A stretch of DNA of 64,000 nt. Origin: Sindora glabra. Lineage: Eukaryota > Streptophyta > Magnoliopsida > Fabales > Fabaceae. Where the stretch lies: the NCBI GenBank assembly GCA_020226215.1, contig CM035226.1, positions 59,295,455-59,359,454 of the forward strand. Direction: 5' to 3'. The position numbers were made by a program, and so were the translations under genes. The notes below the pieces were generated by a model. That model was not told the origin of the DNA. It was given only the letters and a program-made list of their open reading frames with translations, and made no database searches. Below, piece after piece: positions 13,392-25,369 of the stretch. Every line of letters begins with the position of its first letter. Position 1 is the first letter of the stretch.

Positions 13392-14479
13392 GATCGACCT
13401 TTATAATTCATTAAGCATCCCTTTTTTTATTGTTAACTTATCCTTATTAAAATTTAGTATCAAGATTTGAGTTTACCTAATTAGATGGAAGTGTACACTG
13501 CACACTATTATTCTTATACTTGTTCAGAATTACCTAATCGTACTTCCTAATAATCCATGATACTACTCTAAATTAATGACTGGTACTAATATTTTTTAAT
13601 TTAATTACATCGTACTATGTTCTACCAAATATTTCTAACATACTTTTGAACTGGATTACTTAAGGACCATAAATGCAACCCTCAAGCAATGAAGAGATAC
13701 ATAAAGTAGAAAGACTCCATAGATTCAATTTCATTGATGCTAATAATTTGTCAGATCCCAGTGGCTCTCGATACAAAAATTTCAACATTTCTAATTTTAC
13801 TCTCTTAACATTAGTATCTTTATTAATAGCCTGAACTATAATAACACTAATATTAGTTACAACATTATCTGTATTAGTAATGGTGATAATGATAATAAAA
13901 TACTCATATTAACATCTGTTACATAAGCATAACATCACTTCAAATGACATAATACCATACTATCAGGTAAAACAACAATTACGTAGCCAGGTAATTAAAC
14001 TATTTAATCCACCAATCTAAAAAAGTCAAGTTAAAATCATGTCCTTATATGAATAATACTTATTCTTTCTTTAAGAATGATATCTCTAACTATGCTTTTT
14101 GTTATGTACTATCTCTATCTGTTGATTGCTTCCTAAAGTTTTAATTCTTTCAATAGCATTAGTTACCATTGTAAGTCAACTAATGAGTTGATCAAGGTTA
14201 TTTCTAGTAGTGTATGAGACAACTAGATTCTACTAAGTATCCTTGGTACTTGATGGACCTATGTTACTGCCCTATGATTTTTATTGTGTTTTCCCTCAAG
14301 GTCATTCTTAAAGGTGGCTTTTCTAATCCTTGACTACCATTAATACTTTAGTATGGGAAATTTTGTTAAGTAAGGGAAAATTAAATCTCACTAACCTATG
14401 ATTTCATAGCAATTTGAAACTTATGAATATCCACATGAGCTCTTTTAAGACATTAGCTTCTGATTTTAATAATCACCAT
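13392..14479. other. AT-rich stretch, nothing recognised
   Basis: No gene, RNA or well-defined repeat was seen. Short runs such as 'tggtgataatgataata' occur but are not arrays. Confidence 0.4.
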
Positions 14480-15290
14480 TATATAGGGATAAGGATGATT
14501 AGAAGTCATAAAGAGGTTTACTCATTTTCCTTGATTTTGATGATAACATTGCAAAATTTGTTATTGATAGCTACTAGATAGGTCTAAAGTTGCCTATGCT
14601 AGTTGAATCAACTTATGAGATATTTCGATACTTCAAATGTTGTTTGGCTCTAGTAACCCTATTTAGGAGCTTGTAATCTTAGTGTTTAAAAATTGTAAAA
14701 CTTATTCCTTCATGATATAATGAATTACATCATTTAAGTATAATATTTCTCACTAAACTATTGAACTTACTTTTTGGGTTTACATTTTTAAGATACTTAG
14801 CTTAAGCTTCCTTCTAAATAATAAACAAGACTGTCAAGGTACAAATCTCTCCTTTTTTGGCAAACCAAACAATTGAATATTATTTTAGGTTCATCAACTG
14901 TTAAGTTCATGTATTGTTCAAACTTTCTAATATAAGGCCATAATTATAGATAAATAGATAATTGATGCATGATAGCTTAAGGCCACCAAGCAAAACATTT
15001 GTTTCAGGTTCAAGTTAGGCTAATTTATTCCTCCATAGAGCATTCAGTTCATAAGTTAATCTAACATCAATTTTAGAGTAGCTCACATGTATTTTAAATG
15101 AATGATAACTTCATTATTAAATGATCCTAAAACTGGTAACTTGTGTTTAAACTAAATGGCAATTTTAAAGTTTCACTTTCTTATTATTTGCTTAAATTAA
15201 TGATAAACTTAACGAAGGCTTACTGAGATTATTTGTAATAATTTCACGCTAATCATGACTATAATAAAGGTATGATAAAACCTTAAAAGA
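14480..15290 (+). repeat. LTR 3' portion of the gypsy family, plus strand
   Basis: 'ataaggatgattagaagtca' near 14488 matches 'ataagaatgattgaaagtca' in the gypsy LTR near 58.18 kb. 'tctcactaaactattgaac' near 14751 matches the equivalent part of the LTR copies at 48.67 and 58.44 kb. The later text 'gtaataatttcacgctaatc' parallels 'gataatttcacattaatcac' in the 5' LTR at 49.11 kb. It is therefore a third copy, incomplete and diverged. The left edge is unclear. Confidence 0.5.
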
Positions 15291-15339
15291 AATGGATCCT
15301 TAGGCAATATTTCCATTCAAGTTTGAAAGTTAATTATAA

Positions 15340-15531
15340 CTTTAAATTCGATTTATTATTAGTATAAAGCCTTTTACATTATTAATGTATAGGAAGATAT
15401 CACCTTATTAAAAATAGTAATTAAGAAATTTTATTATCAATAAAAGAGTTTTAATAATTTTTTAATGAATAACACATAGGTGAGAAACAATGTAAAAATA
15501 TAGTCACACTAATAAATCAAATTTAATTCAT
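15340..15531. mobile_element. MITE-like inverted-repeat element, copy 2
   Basis: The left arm 'tttaaattcgatttattatt' and the right arm, whose reverse complement reads 'aattaaatttgatttattag', form an imperfect stem. The following text also pairs ('cttttacattatt' against 'tttttacattgtt'). The arm consensus matches the element at 7424-7621, so the two are probably one family. It encodes no protein. Confidence 0.55.
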
Positions 15532-17528
15532 ATGAGTATTTTGCTAAAATATGTATAATCTTTGTATACTTCATGCAATATGTGTGAAATATCTATGAAT
15601 TCAGGTAGACTTGAGCATGGATCAAGTGACCTGTTAATTCTGATCCTTTCAGCTAAAAAAAAATTAAGGTTTTGGCTTAAAAAAATAGGCTTGAATTATT
15701 ATTCGTGCTTCTTCCCAAGCCTAATTCTTAATTAGCTTGGGCTAATAGAAAATGTAATTGGGCCAACCGAGCCTAAAGTAGGAAAATATATATTGTAATA
15801 CTATTTAACATGTTAACATATAATACATATAGTGATTATAAATAATTAATTTTTAGTATAAAAATATTTTATTTAACATAATTAATAATTATGCATGCTC
15901 AAATATTTTATTATATCACTAAAATATATTCTTATAAAAAATATCACTTAAAATTATTTTTAAAAATTTAATTATAGATTAAATTTTTAAAGATGTTTAG
16001 GCTACAAGTTAGGTTTTAAGCAAAATATTTTTTTTATACAATTAAGGGTGAGTCAACCTAAATTATTTCAAAAAGTTTAGGCCAAGTTTAAGCTCTTACT
16101 TATACATAATATATAATTTTATGTAAAAAATCCAACTCATTAACCCGAAACCCAACCCATATCACCTTTAAATTTAGGATATTTTATTTTTACTCCTTAA
16201 ATTTTGTACTTAGAGTATTTTACTTTTATTATTAGCTATTTTCTAAATTCCTAGTAATATTTGTATATGTATATAATATAATAAGAGTAAGAAAAAACAC
16301 TTAAATATGTTAAATTATACAAGTTATAAATCCATCTCCTTTTTAAAAGAAATTGATCAAATTAAGTTAGGATCATTATTTTTATCTCAATTTTTTCCCA
16401 AAGTTTCTCTTAGAATCTTATGGAAAAGAAGGGTTATCATTATCCTTTTCATAAGGAAGAATATCTATAATCATATATTGTGAAAATGAAGGTAGCAAGG
16501 TTGAAAGCCCTAGAGTCATTCCTCTCACTACCACTAAAACCCATAGTTGAGATTTGCTCAGGTCCTTAAAATATTACACCAACATAATACTAATACTCTA
16601 GCTCTTTGATGTTTAGTTGTTCAAAAGCTACAAATGCTTTTCGACCTTAAAGACTTTGTCTATAATATTTATACTACTAATGTGAGTATTACTTTAGGTT
16701 ATAGCCATGCACAATAACCATTGTTAGAGCTTTTGCTTTGCCTTTATGCTAAATCATCATATTTGAATGTTTTAATTGCTTACTTTTTGAGCACACAAAA
16801 AATTGTTACAAATTTAAAGGAGATTTTTGTAAAAGAAATAGATTATTTCAAGTGTAAATTTTAAAAAGAAAAATTACTACTTTCTAAAATTTGAAGGGTT
16901 TTCATATATATATCATAAGATAAAATAGAACTATGCACCTTTAACCATTGTATAAGAATGGTTATTGTGAAATGCTACTCGCACATTATATAACTTAAAA
17001 GCTCACATATATTCAATTTAAATTATTCATTTTTTGTGAGTATCGATAATTATAATTATGCAAGAAATGTAACAATTGTTATTAGACATATATGAAGTTT
17101 ATAAAGACAAATAATGTGTGAGGCTTCGATTAAAGGTATAGGCAATATTTTTGACAAACTACTATATTAATGATTAAGGCAAAGACTTTGGTTAGCAATT
17201 TAGCAAAATTACTACCAATAGAATCCCATCATAGTCCTTCAATTTATTTTAGTTACTAGTTTTGTATAATTTTTTAATGTTTAAAAAAAATCTCATAAAT
17301 TTTTTTTATTGTAAAAACATCTCAAATTCTCCATTTCTGGACCTAACCAATTACATCATCTTAACTAGCAACAACTAATGAAAGACCCTATTAGAAAGTA
17401 AAACAAAAATGACCTATATGAGTTTTCATGGATCCTATGAAGTATTACCCATCAAAATCAAAGACACAAAGTGCTTGATCAAATTTAGGTAAAATTATAT
17501 GATAACTGATTAATGCTTCCTGTGTTTG
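15532..17528. other. AT-rich stretch without a gene
   Basis: There are many short poly-A and poly-T runs and no frame with a recognisable motif. It is probably decayed transposon sequence. Confidence 0.4.
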
Positions 17529-19500
17529 CACTACAGAAAAAAAATAGTGTTTAGTGATGAAACAATCCATCCTTAAAATATTTAGTAACGTCATTAAAAT
17601 ATTTAGCTACAACTCCTTATGTCATTAGTAAATAGTGCATCAATAATGCAAATAACGATAGAATTTTACATCCATTACTAAATTTGGTATAAAAGTTGAC
17701 ACCTACAATGAATTAATGGAGCAACAACTAAATATGAATGATGACAAATTTCATTCCTAAATCAAAATCCATCATTAATCTGGAAACAATATGTATGAAT
17801 GAGCTTATAGCATAAAATAACAATAAATTAGTACAATTCACATATATAATCACATATAACAATAAAGCAAAATAAATGTATCACCATATATCTCTTGTGT
17901 TCACACATGGAGATCAAATAGTTGATGTGCAAGACCCCTTATTAGTGAAGTCATTCAGTTAATCTTAACCAATTAGGATCTATCTTATTGTACATCAAGC
18001 ACATTTACCTATTCTACATGACACACTCAATCCAAAACGTCATTTACTTTTAAAAATTAACTAGGATACAATATATGACATCCATTAATGTTTGAAGTTT
18101 TAAAAATATTAAAGTTTTAATTATTATAATTTTAAAATTAGTTCTACAATTAAACTTCACTTATACATATTAAGAAATTGAGTCATAAAATAATATAACA
18201 CATATTTTCTTAAATATGTTACATATCACAATTTTTGAAGTGCTTGGAAAATCTACTAGAGTCTCATGATTAAACTACATAAGCAATTGTAATTGACAAA
18301 TATAAGTAATTCTAATTAATCCATAACTTAAACCTTATATGGAACCAACATATTTTATGGGGACCAAAATAACAATATAAGCAACCCTAGTTTAATAATT
18401 AAACTTTACTATACATTAAACAAATATAGGTAAAGAATACATAATAAAATAAACCAAAATCAAACAAATTAACTGAATTAATTCACAAATTGCAAATCAC
18501 TATATAGGAACCTTAATTACACCAAACCCTATAGATTCCCCTCATCTAAGGATAAATTATAAAAAAAAAAAATTTACAAGATCATATAAATTAACGACTA
18601 TAATACATAAATTATATTGATGGAAAGCATAAGTTAAATTTATATTATTTAACAAATCCTAATTACATCTAAACCCTCAATTTTCCTTCATCAAAGTCTA
18701 AATCATCAAATTGTTAAATTCAACCTAAAAACAAAGTTTTAAATCATTATAATACCTAAAATACCTATGAAAAGTATAATTTAAACCTAATTTACTCACT
18801 ATATTAAATAATTTCTTTAGAAGTTACCATATAATTAAAGAATAAAGTTAACTAACCTTTTTAAGGGGAAAAACTTTGAAAAAGTGCAAAGGCAAATGTT
18901 GACATTGTTATTGGGAGTAGCAAATGGCAACAATCAGGATAGATAATGTCAATGGAGTGGGTTGAAGGCATGATGCTATGGAAAGTGAAGGGAGAAGAAA
19001 GAAAATATAGAATTAACGAGCTTTGGTTATAACTTGGATATGTTTTTAAGTTAGCGATAGATTAGTCTTTTACCAAAATGTTTTGATAAAATGGTGCATT
19101 CTATTTAATGATGAATCTTGACTATTTCATCACTATTTGTAAAAAAAAAAAATTCTACTAAAATGTTTCTTAAAATTTTAAATGCAATCTGTTGCTAAAT
19201 CTATTGGTAAAATTGAAAGAATTTTCTTATTCTATTTCTAATTTCATCATTATTTGAGAAAAAATATTTGCTAAAACATTTTTCAAAATTCTAAAATGCA
19301 ATTCATCAATAACATTGGAAAGTTTTTTCTTATTTTATCACTATTCATCACTATTTAAAAAATACTTTTTGTCACAATATTTTTGAAAATTCTAATGTGC
19401 AACCCACTTATGAAATTAAAAAAAATTCTTATATCATCACTAATTCCATCAATAAATTTTCAATGTAGAATAGTGATGGATTTAAAACAATCCATTGCTA
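17529..19500. mobile_element. CACTA-like (En/Spm) element, left terminus visible
   Basis: The left edge reads CACTACAGAAAAAAAATAG, the terminal inverted repeat style of plant CACTA elements. It is followed by subterminal text with repeated 'cattactaaat' / 'catcactaaat'-like motifs ('tttagtgatgaaacaatcca', 'gtaacgtcattaaaat'). Near 19455-19500 a related direct motif recurs ('gtgatggatttaaaacaatc'). A matching inverted right terminus (ending ...CTGTAGTG) was not found, so the right boundary is approximate and the element may be truncated. No transposase frame is visible, so it would be non-autonomous. Confidence 0.5.
19125..19440. repeat. three tandem units of 90-117 bp near the CACTA-like right side
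   Basis: Units start at about 19125, 19242 and 19344, each with 'ttcatcactattt' or 'tttcatcattattt'. Each continues with an A-run, 'aaaatgtttcttaaaatttt'-like text, 'aatgcaat' and a closing 'ttcttat..atcac'. Subterminal repeats of this kind are usual in CACTA elements, which supports the assignment of the surrounding sequence. Confidence 0.6.
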
Positions 19501-21180
19501 AATTCAAATGCCATTATATATTTAATTAGGTGGTTTGGAAGCCATTTATCAGTGGAAATTCCATCAATAAATTTCCATTGGCTAAGTACAAAAGTTCTTA
19601 TAGCATTAATTGTTAAGAAAGTGTGAGAAGTTTGGAATAGTTTAGAAATTGAATTTTCAATATCAAGCAAACTTTGAAGTTTGTCATCTCTGAGTACAAT
19701 ACCAACTAAAAAGGAGAAAATTTATATAATATTTAATAAACCTATTTGATTCTTTATTAACCTCCATCACCATTTCCTTTTGCAACTTTCTTCCTCATCT
19801 TAAGAGCAAATTTACTAAAATCTATAATTTAGGCAATCTAAGAGATGAAATTATGGTGAACTAAGAAGATAAATTCATAAATGTGCAAATTAAAGAATTT
19901 AAGAAGAAAAAAGTACCTAAAAACAACAATCACTTTCTCTTCTTTCTTGACTAACACTAACACCACTAATGGTAACCCTTACAATTCAACTAGCAGTAAC
20001 AAATGTAGAAAAATTAGGCTATGAAAACAATATCTCCTTTCCTTGACATTTGTAACTTTATTGGTTATTTCTTCTCATCAATTCCTAAAATAAAATTTTT
20101 ATCTTTCAAGCTTAAAAAATGGATACCTCAAACAACCTAACAATCTGATTCAAACAAACCTAGAATACAATAACGAAAAAAGTTCAAAAATTTGTCATCC
20201 AAATGCATCATTGGATCCTCTAAAAAAATGAGAGAAAATTAAAATGATTAGAAGGCTTATGAAAAGCATAAAATTGCTAAGACTTACCAAATTCAATGCA
20301 TTAAAAGTTAGATCCAAATCCAACCACCAAATTGAGCCTTGAATCAAATATGAAGCTTCATAAGAGCTTTGATTTGGAAAGAGAGTGTGAAATAGAGAAA
20401 ACAAAAGAGTAAGGTACATTCACATTGGTAATTTTGTTTTGTGTCACCCTTCTACCTTTACACATTATTTGTTATTTTTATCTTAGAAAACTCCAAACTT
20501 TAACTAATTTCAAAGCTCACAACGTGTCATTTTGCAACAAGGAATGTAAATAACATGCTAAGGTGCATTGATCTCATTATGGAAGAGAATTAGCAAAACA
20601 TCAAGAAAAAGACAATGAGATAGATAGATAATTGAAATAGGAAGGAAATATTTTGTAATTTTTATACAAGTGTTAAGCTTAGAAAAAAAGAAGAAGATGT
20701 TTTCCTATTATGCCAATATCCAATAATTATTTACGATTATTAAATTTATATACTTTTAAAATCAATAGTTTATGATATGTGCTATTAATATCACAATTTC
20801 TTATTTCTCTTGTGCTTAGTAATTGGATTGTTTAAAAAAACAATGCTTTATAATGGCAAGAGGTTCTACAAGTCTTTTAGCTTGAGCATTTATGTATATA
20901 TAAATGCATCTTTTTTTAATGCTAATGAAATTGAAACAAGAAATAATATGTACATGTGTATATATAAATCATTTAATTATAAAATTAAACTAGAAAAATG
21001 AAAAAAAAAATTTACGTCATTTTTAGAAAAGATTGTACATTCAGAAAATGCATCTAATTTAAATCACTAAATATTCTCAAAAATATGCCCGTAATAATTT
21101 AAAAATAATATTAAAATTTTATTGCTTCATTAATACTCAAATATACTCAAAATTTTATAATTAAATAAAATAATTTTAAG
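19501..21180. other. intergenic stretch upstream of the uL1m gene
   Basis: AT-rich. The minus-strand frames 19482-19670 and 20195-20419 and the plus-strand frame 20810-21001 show no motif and are taken as chance. Base composition becomes GC-rich from about 21190, where the gene's 5' region starts. Confidence 0.4.
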
Positions 21181-21237
21181 AACCAAGGCCTGATCCGACC
21201 CAGACCATATCAGTGCGGGCTTTGAAAGGTCGGATCC

Positions 21238-21279
21238 ATGGGCCTCCTTTCTGCACCTCGATCAGCCGAAACCTCCTAA
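21238..21279 (+). other. possible 13-codon upstream ORF of the uL1m gene
   Basis: An ATG at 21238 opens a short frame that ends at TAA 21277-21279, 32 bp before the main ATG and out of frame with it. Whether it is transcribed depends on the unknown transcription start. It could modestly reduce main-frame translation. Confidence 0.35.
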
Positions 21280-21311
21280 AAGCCCTCTCTGGCTCGGTCG
21301 ATCACGCTCCC

Positions 21312-24300
21312 ATGGCGGCACTGAATCTTCTTCTTTCTCAAGCACGCCGCCATTGCTTCCCCAAATCTACTTCTTACTTCCACCGCACCTCATATATCGG
21401 CGCTCAGAGATTCCTTTCTACTTCATCATCTTCGTCTTCACCCCCAGATGAATCAGAGTCCAATACTCCATCCCCTGGACCCTCTACAAGACCCGCACAA
21501 TTCGCCCCGATTCGGCCAGTTTCTTACCCGGCAAAACCAAAAGACCCTTCGCCACCAGAGAATGAACCCGTGGCTGTAGCTCAGTCACAACCAGCACAGC
21601 CTCCTCGCCAGCCGAGAGAGCCCACATTGGAAACGGACAATGAGCCTCGGCGGGCTTGGACTCGGGAAGATATTCGGTATGTAAAACATGGGCCTTCAAT
21701 ATCACCGGTGTCGTATCCTATGCGGGTGGCGCCGCTTCCCGAAGATAAGGTCGCGGCGGCGGAGGGAGAAGTGCCGGAGAAGAGCGAAGAAATGGAGGAA
21801 GAGAGGATGAAAATTGAAGCAGATGATCGAATAAGGCGGAGGATGTTGAGAGCTGTAGAAGAGGAGAGGGTGCAAGTTCCTTTTCCGACACTAATAAAGG
21901 CGAAGCGAAAGGAAAAACCGCCTGTTTATGAGTTGGCGGAGGCTATTCGGCAAGTTAAGGTCAGTTAAAAAGTATACATTTTCAGATTGAAGCTTTGTTT
22001 ATTGCCGAGATATTATTGGAAAGTGAAGAAATTTGAATATTATCGTTTCATTTGTTTTTAAATTGTCTGATGAAGAGTTGAAATCACTAATAGACTCAGT
22101 GGTGGAATTGTGGTGATTTTTATATCATAGCTTTACTCTCTTTCTTTTTCATTGAAATGGAGTTGCAAGTCCTACTAAATATCCTCCTTGGTTCTTTCTA
22201 GGAACATCAGCGACTGAGACTTACTAGAAGCTGCATAGTAAACACCCTTTATAAGGGTATATTGAACAATAGTAGGTGGTTTTTTGTGTTCAGGAGATAC
22301 AATTTATAGATTTATTTTCAAGTAACTTCCCCTTTTGAATTTTGAATCTCTTTTCTGCTCTGACGAATGTGATTGGCATTTTAATCCCATCCCTTGCGTC
22401 TGACCTGGAATGCTTTCTTTTCAAAGATGAAGCCAAATTAACTGGGACTTAAAGATAGACGCTGATCAGGTCCAATGAATGATATATTGACATAGTAATA
22501 GTAACTTACAAGAAGTGATTCAACCTTTATTCATTTGGGTCAATTCCCCATGCGTTTATCTTGGTTTAGTTGATTAGTTCAGACTATTATGCACATTCTT
22601 GGTTTTTTTTCTAATGCTTCAATTTCTATTTCTATTTCTATTTTTATTTTTATATGTTTTTTAAGTTTTCTATTGAGAGCTCTTATTTCATATCTTTTAT
22701 GATTATTCAGGCCAATGCCAAGTGTAAATTTGATGAAACTGTTGAAGCACATGTAAGATTGGGTATTGATCCAAAGAGGACAGAACTGGTATATGCTTAT
22801 ATATCTTTTATTTTTCCCTTTTTTGGCAAATATGGGCCTGTGTTTGTAGGCATTTGAATGAGTGATTCTATGGCTACCATGAGAAATTGAAGTCTGTAGT
22901 TAAAGTTTTAATTGACTGACCTAAGCTCTCAACATTTTAACTAATACAATGAATGATTATCCCAATACTTGGGGGACTTGTTCAGTGACTTCTCAATTCA
23001 GTAAACATATACATGTTCTCTATCTCTGGCGAATATAACAGCCACATGGTAGAAAGCTCATCTTGTCTATGAGGACTCTGAACTTTCCTGCCCTGCACTG
23101 CTGGTGCTATAATTTTCTCATTCTTCTAAATTGGCAACTTGGGAATAGAGAAATATGTTCTGTCTAATGATCTCTTGCAGCAAACTTGGAGCATCTCTGA
23201 GTGGTCTTTTAAGAAGCTCATGAATAGCATGATTATACATAAGACATGCTTGTAATGAGTTTTCCAGTTTATTGACATCCTTTTCAAAAGCCCCAACTGC
23301 TGCATTTCTGTATTCACAATAGTTAATTTGGAAAGTTTATACCAACAAAGCTGCCAGAAGGATGTATGAGATTGTCATAATTTTCATTTGTGTAAACTTT
23401 TGAGGTTGTTAACATATTTCATAGCAGTTGTGCTGATAATTTTATGAGATAGAAGATAACAATTCAACTTTATGGCAGGCAGTTCGCGGTACCATGGTTC
23501 TGCCTCATGGAGCTCCTAAGGTATTTATTTGGTGCTGAATAGTTCATATAACAGTAGATTTGTGACCTAATTATTTTCAATTTTCCAGGCTGTCACTGTG
23601 GCTGTTTTTGCAGAAGGGGCAGAGGCAGAGGAAGCCAGAGCTGCAGGAGCTGATATAGTTGGTGGTAGAGAGCTTATTGAGGAGATTGCTAGTATGTATT
23701 GATTTGCTTTTGAAAATAATTTTGTTCACTATCTTGTTAAAATGCATAATGATCTGTGTTTGTATATGTCTGTGATTGTGCCTTAGTAATCTTGCTAGCA
23801 ATTACTTTGGATTCTTTCCGTGTGTGCACACATGTTGGCAAAAAACTACGAGCTATTTTGGGTGAATGTGTGACTTTTTGTTTGTTGAGCCATAGTGAAC
23901 TTATATCCAGACCTACTGTGCATGGGACAGTAACCATCTCTTAAAAGCCTCAGTATAAAAGTGAAAGTTGTTCAAGAGTTAATTGAACTTGTACTTGTAT
24001 AGGTGGTCAAAACAAACTCAAAGTTGAAAAGTGCTTCTCAACTCCTGGAATGGCACCCCAGCTTGCAAAGGTTCATTTCTAATCTGACTAGAGTTGTTTA
24101 TGTGAAGTTCTAAGTGTTTTCTTTATTCTGAAGCTTTGATGAAATGTCCCACAGATAGCACAATATCTCAGAAAGCGTAGGCTAATGCCAGACAAGAAAG
24201 TGAGTTCCTCAATGCTTTTTTGCTTGTGATTTTCTCATGGAAGTGTATACCGTAAATGGATCATATTTAACTCTTTTTCCTGTACACGTATCGTACAGCT

Positions 24301-24797
24301 TGGTACTCTGACTAGCGATATTCCTGGGCAATTGAAAGAATTGAGACGGGGTCGTGTTGAGTTTAAAATGGAAAGTAAATCAATTGTACATGTAGGATTG
24401 GGAAAGGTACAGTTATGTGCTTCAAAAATAGTGTAGACTTATGTAAGATTCAACCCTCATGCTTAAGTAATATCCACAGGTAAGCTACCCAGATGAGTCC
24501 TTACGTGAGAATATTGGTGCATTTATGAATGCTCTTTTGCTTGCCAAGCCTGCTGGTTTGAAGAAGAGTAAGTAACAAAACCTTTCCTTGTTCTTTATTC
24601 AAGAAAAAGAAGGTGAAATTTCAGACGAGTTAAATATTTAGTTTAGAGAGACTGAGAGCTTTTGTGTTTATCTATTGCGATTGGTTTTACATCGTCTTCT
24701 TTCCTGTCCAGCTTCCAAATACGCTGGGTATGTGCTATCTGTTCATATATGCAGCACGGTAAGCTCATACTCATTCTTGTTGCATGCCTATAAGTTG

Positions 24798-24829
<32 letters not shown>

Positions 24830-25369
24830 TTGTGAACCCTCCCCCAGCACAAAATAAAAGTTCTCATGCCAAAGAAGGGGGTTTTCTTTTGAAATTATGA
24901 ATCACAGTATAAATGGCATCAGTTAAATGAATATTGCCAGCATGTTAATGGTTATCGGGTTTCACCTAAAAACTGGTGAAACTTAATACATGTCACATAA
25001 TTGGGGTTTAAGAATACGTCCATAAATATGAAGGCGATATTGGTAAATTATGGTGATATTAAATTTGAAGGGGAAAAAGGGAAGACGCCTTTCATTATTA
25101 AGGCTATTAAGATTTTGAGTTCAGTAGACAAAGAATAACTCACAAAGAATAGTGGAAAGCAATTCATATGGTGGTTCTATATTACTATCGAATCAAACTT
25201 TGCATTGGCCACAAGACATTCTCTATTGTCACTTTTTTTTTTTTGGGCCAGTTTCCTTTGTTAGTAAATGAGTCCAATGGTAATGATGCAGATGGGCCCT
25301 GGATTCCCCGTTTCAATGCAGTCCATATCCAGAGCTGCAGATAACTACAAGAAAGTGCATCTGGTATGA
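21312..25369 (+). CDS. mitochondrial large-subunit ribosomal protein uL1 (ten exons)
   Basis: Encodes a 434-residue uL1-family protein. Family members bind large-subunit rRNA at the L1 stalk and help exit-site tRNA leave the ribosome. Exons by splice consensus and frame: 21312-21959, 22711-22788, 23479-23520, 23589-23691, 24003-24070, 24155-24199, 24299-24406, 24480-24567, 24712-24758, 25292-25369 (TGA). The start is the first in-frame ATG. An upstream in-frame extension to 21213 begins with GTG and is rejected. The N-terminus is rich in Arg and Ser (MAALNLLLSQARRHCFPK), as in mitochondrial presequences. Residues 40-130 are Pro-rich and likely disordered, and about 155-190 are highly charged. 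The L1 domain runs from about 205 to the end, with FDETVEAHVRLG (exon 2), RGTMVLPHG (exon 3) and LMPDKKLGTLT (exons 6-7). The organelle (mitochondrion rather than plastid) is inferred from the presequence and resemblance to the plant mitochondrial form. Confidence 0.9.
24800..24829. repeat. (TTA)n microsatellite in intron 9 of the uL1m gene
   Basis: About ten perfect TTA repeats lie in the 533-bp last intron. They could serve as a length-polymorphic marker. No functional role is implied. Confidence 0.9.

Noticed and set aside
19482..20419. Two minus-strand frames of 62 and 74 codons
   Set aside because: Hydrophobic composition follows from AT-rich codons. No motif, and neighbouring CACTA-like repeats explain the region better.
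21213..21311. N-terminal extension of the uL1m reading frame
   Set aside because: The frame begins at GTG, not ATG. The first in-frame ATG is 21312 and gives a typical organelle presequence.
21484..21705. Minus-strand 73-codon frame
   Set aside because: Antisense shadow of uL1m exon 1.
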